DNA from: Cryptomeria japonica | Taxonomy: Eukaryota > Streptophyta > Pinopsida > Cupressales > Cupressaceae | Reading direction: 5' to 3' | Length of the DNA stretch: 64,000 nucleotides | Assembly: GCF_030272615.1 (NCBI RefSeq) | Contig: NC_081414.1 | Location: 521,424,185-521,488,184 of the forward strand | Shown here: piece after piece, positions 63,795 through 64,000 of the stretch | Layout of the letters: the number at the start of each line of letters is the position of its first letter | Numbering within the stretch: the stretch's first letter is position 1 | Made by a program: the position numbers and the translations under genes | Notes under the pieces: model-generated | Told to the model about the DNA's origin: nothing | Databases searched by the model: none | What the model saw: the letters and a program-made list of their open reading frames with translations, nothing else

Positions 63795-64000
63795 GCACTA
63801 AAGAAAGAGAGAAGATTTTGAATTTTAGAGGTAGAAAATTTCAATAAAATCAGCCAAACTCCTAGATTTATGCTGTTAAATGCAATCAGGACAATCTCCC
63901 GAAATTTCAGAAAAAATGTCCGGGACCGTGGCGAACGGAGTGCACACGGTCCTCGCAACTTTTTTTGAAATTTTCAAGGATGAAAGTTATGATGATTTTA
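63795..64000 (-). other. Gypsy D leader with GC-rich inverted repeat
   Basis: AT-rich except for GGACCGTG (63923-63930) and CACGGTCC (63945-63952), a perfect 8-bp inverted repeat around a 14-base centre. The same motif in weaker form lies in the LTR at 58917-58947. No PBS is visible before the window ends. Confidence 0.55.

Larger units (their letters stand above)
59608..64000 (-). mobile_element. Gypsy D: gag-protease element lacking pol
   Basis: Minus strand: leader (64000-63795), one long gag-protease frame (63794-60357), 3' UTR, PPT, LTR. No RT, RNase H or integrase lies between protease and LTR. The reading frame has only two stops in 1146 codons, so this is the youngest element here. 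Its 5' LTR is beyond 64000. Confidence 0.75.

Noticed and set aside
1-64000. Host protein-coding genes, tRNAs or rRNAs
   Set aside because: Every credible frame could be assigned to retrotransposons or extra ORFs within them; no tRNA clover-leaf or rRNA-like sequence was noticed, although small RNA genes could be missed by eye.

Overview
The window is repeat-rich nuclear DNA of a seed plant. Low GC, several generations of nested LTR retrotransposons and no recognisable host gene, tRNA or rRNA suggest a large genome, perhaps a gymnosperm; the species cannot be fixed from the sequence. All supported coding capacity belongs to Ty1/copia and Ty3/gypsy elements, mostly disabled by stops that look like C-to-T or G-to-A decay.

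Layout. (1) 514-4296: 3' half of a plus-strand copia element with its 3' LTR. (2) 4297-13438: Ogre/Tat-like gypsy material (E1), consisting of an extra ORF (here 'orfX'), PPT, a single LTR, PBS, gag, protease, RNase H, RT, RNase H and integrase, then the start of a second orfX copy. (3) 13439-24451 plus 38705-40103: a minus-strand cluster of copia LTRs (L1-L4) and two copies of a pol-less copia-type element. Each copy carries gag zinc knuckles followed by a large unrecognised protein ('orfY') with a long coiled-coil tail. (4) Gypsy A, 24452-38704, is inserted into the second orfY; it has both LTRs, a near-perfect 5-bp target-site duplication, no gag, no RT, and an antisense orfX between pol and the 3' LTR. 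(5) Gypsy B, 40104-about 51060, is inserted in the zinc-knuckle end of the same copia copy and has the fullest gag-pro-RT-RNaseH-RNaseH-integrase set. (6) Gypsy C, about 51065-58540, joins B without any LTR; it has a leader, a gag remnant and a Pro/Ser/Lys-rich protein with a degenerate G-patch, and no pol. (7) Gypsy D, about 58560 to beyond 64000 on the minus strand, has one LTR and an almost intact 1146-codon gag-protease frame with no pol.

Most notable: orfX occurs in sense orientation with E1 and antisense in gypsy A; gypsy A, B and C share a small hairpin family with compensatory changes that brackets pol in A and B and is collapsed to adjacent copies in pol-less C; the A/B/C leaders share conserved non-coding blocks, including a TATA-like box; each leader has its own unrelated short tandem repeat; and two lineages (orfY copia, gypsy D) are non-autonomous designs. 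All comparisons were made by eye.
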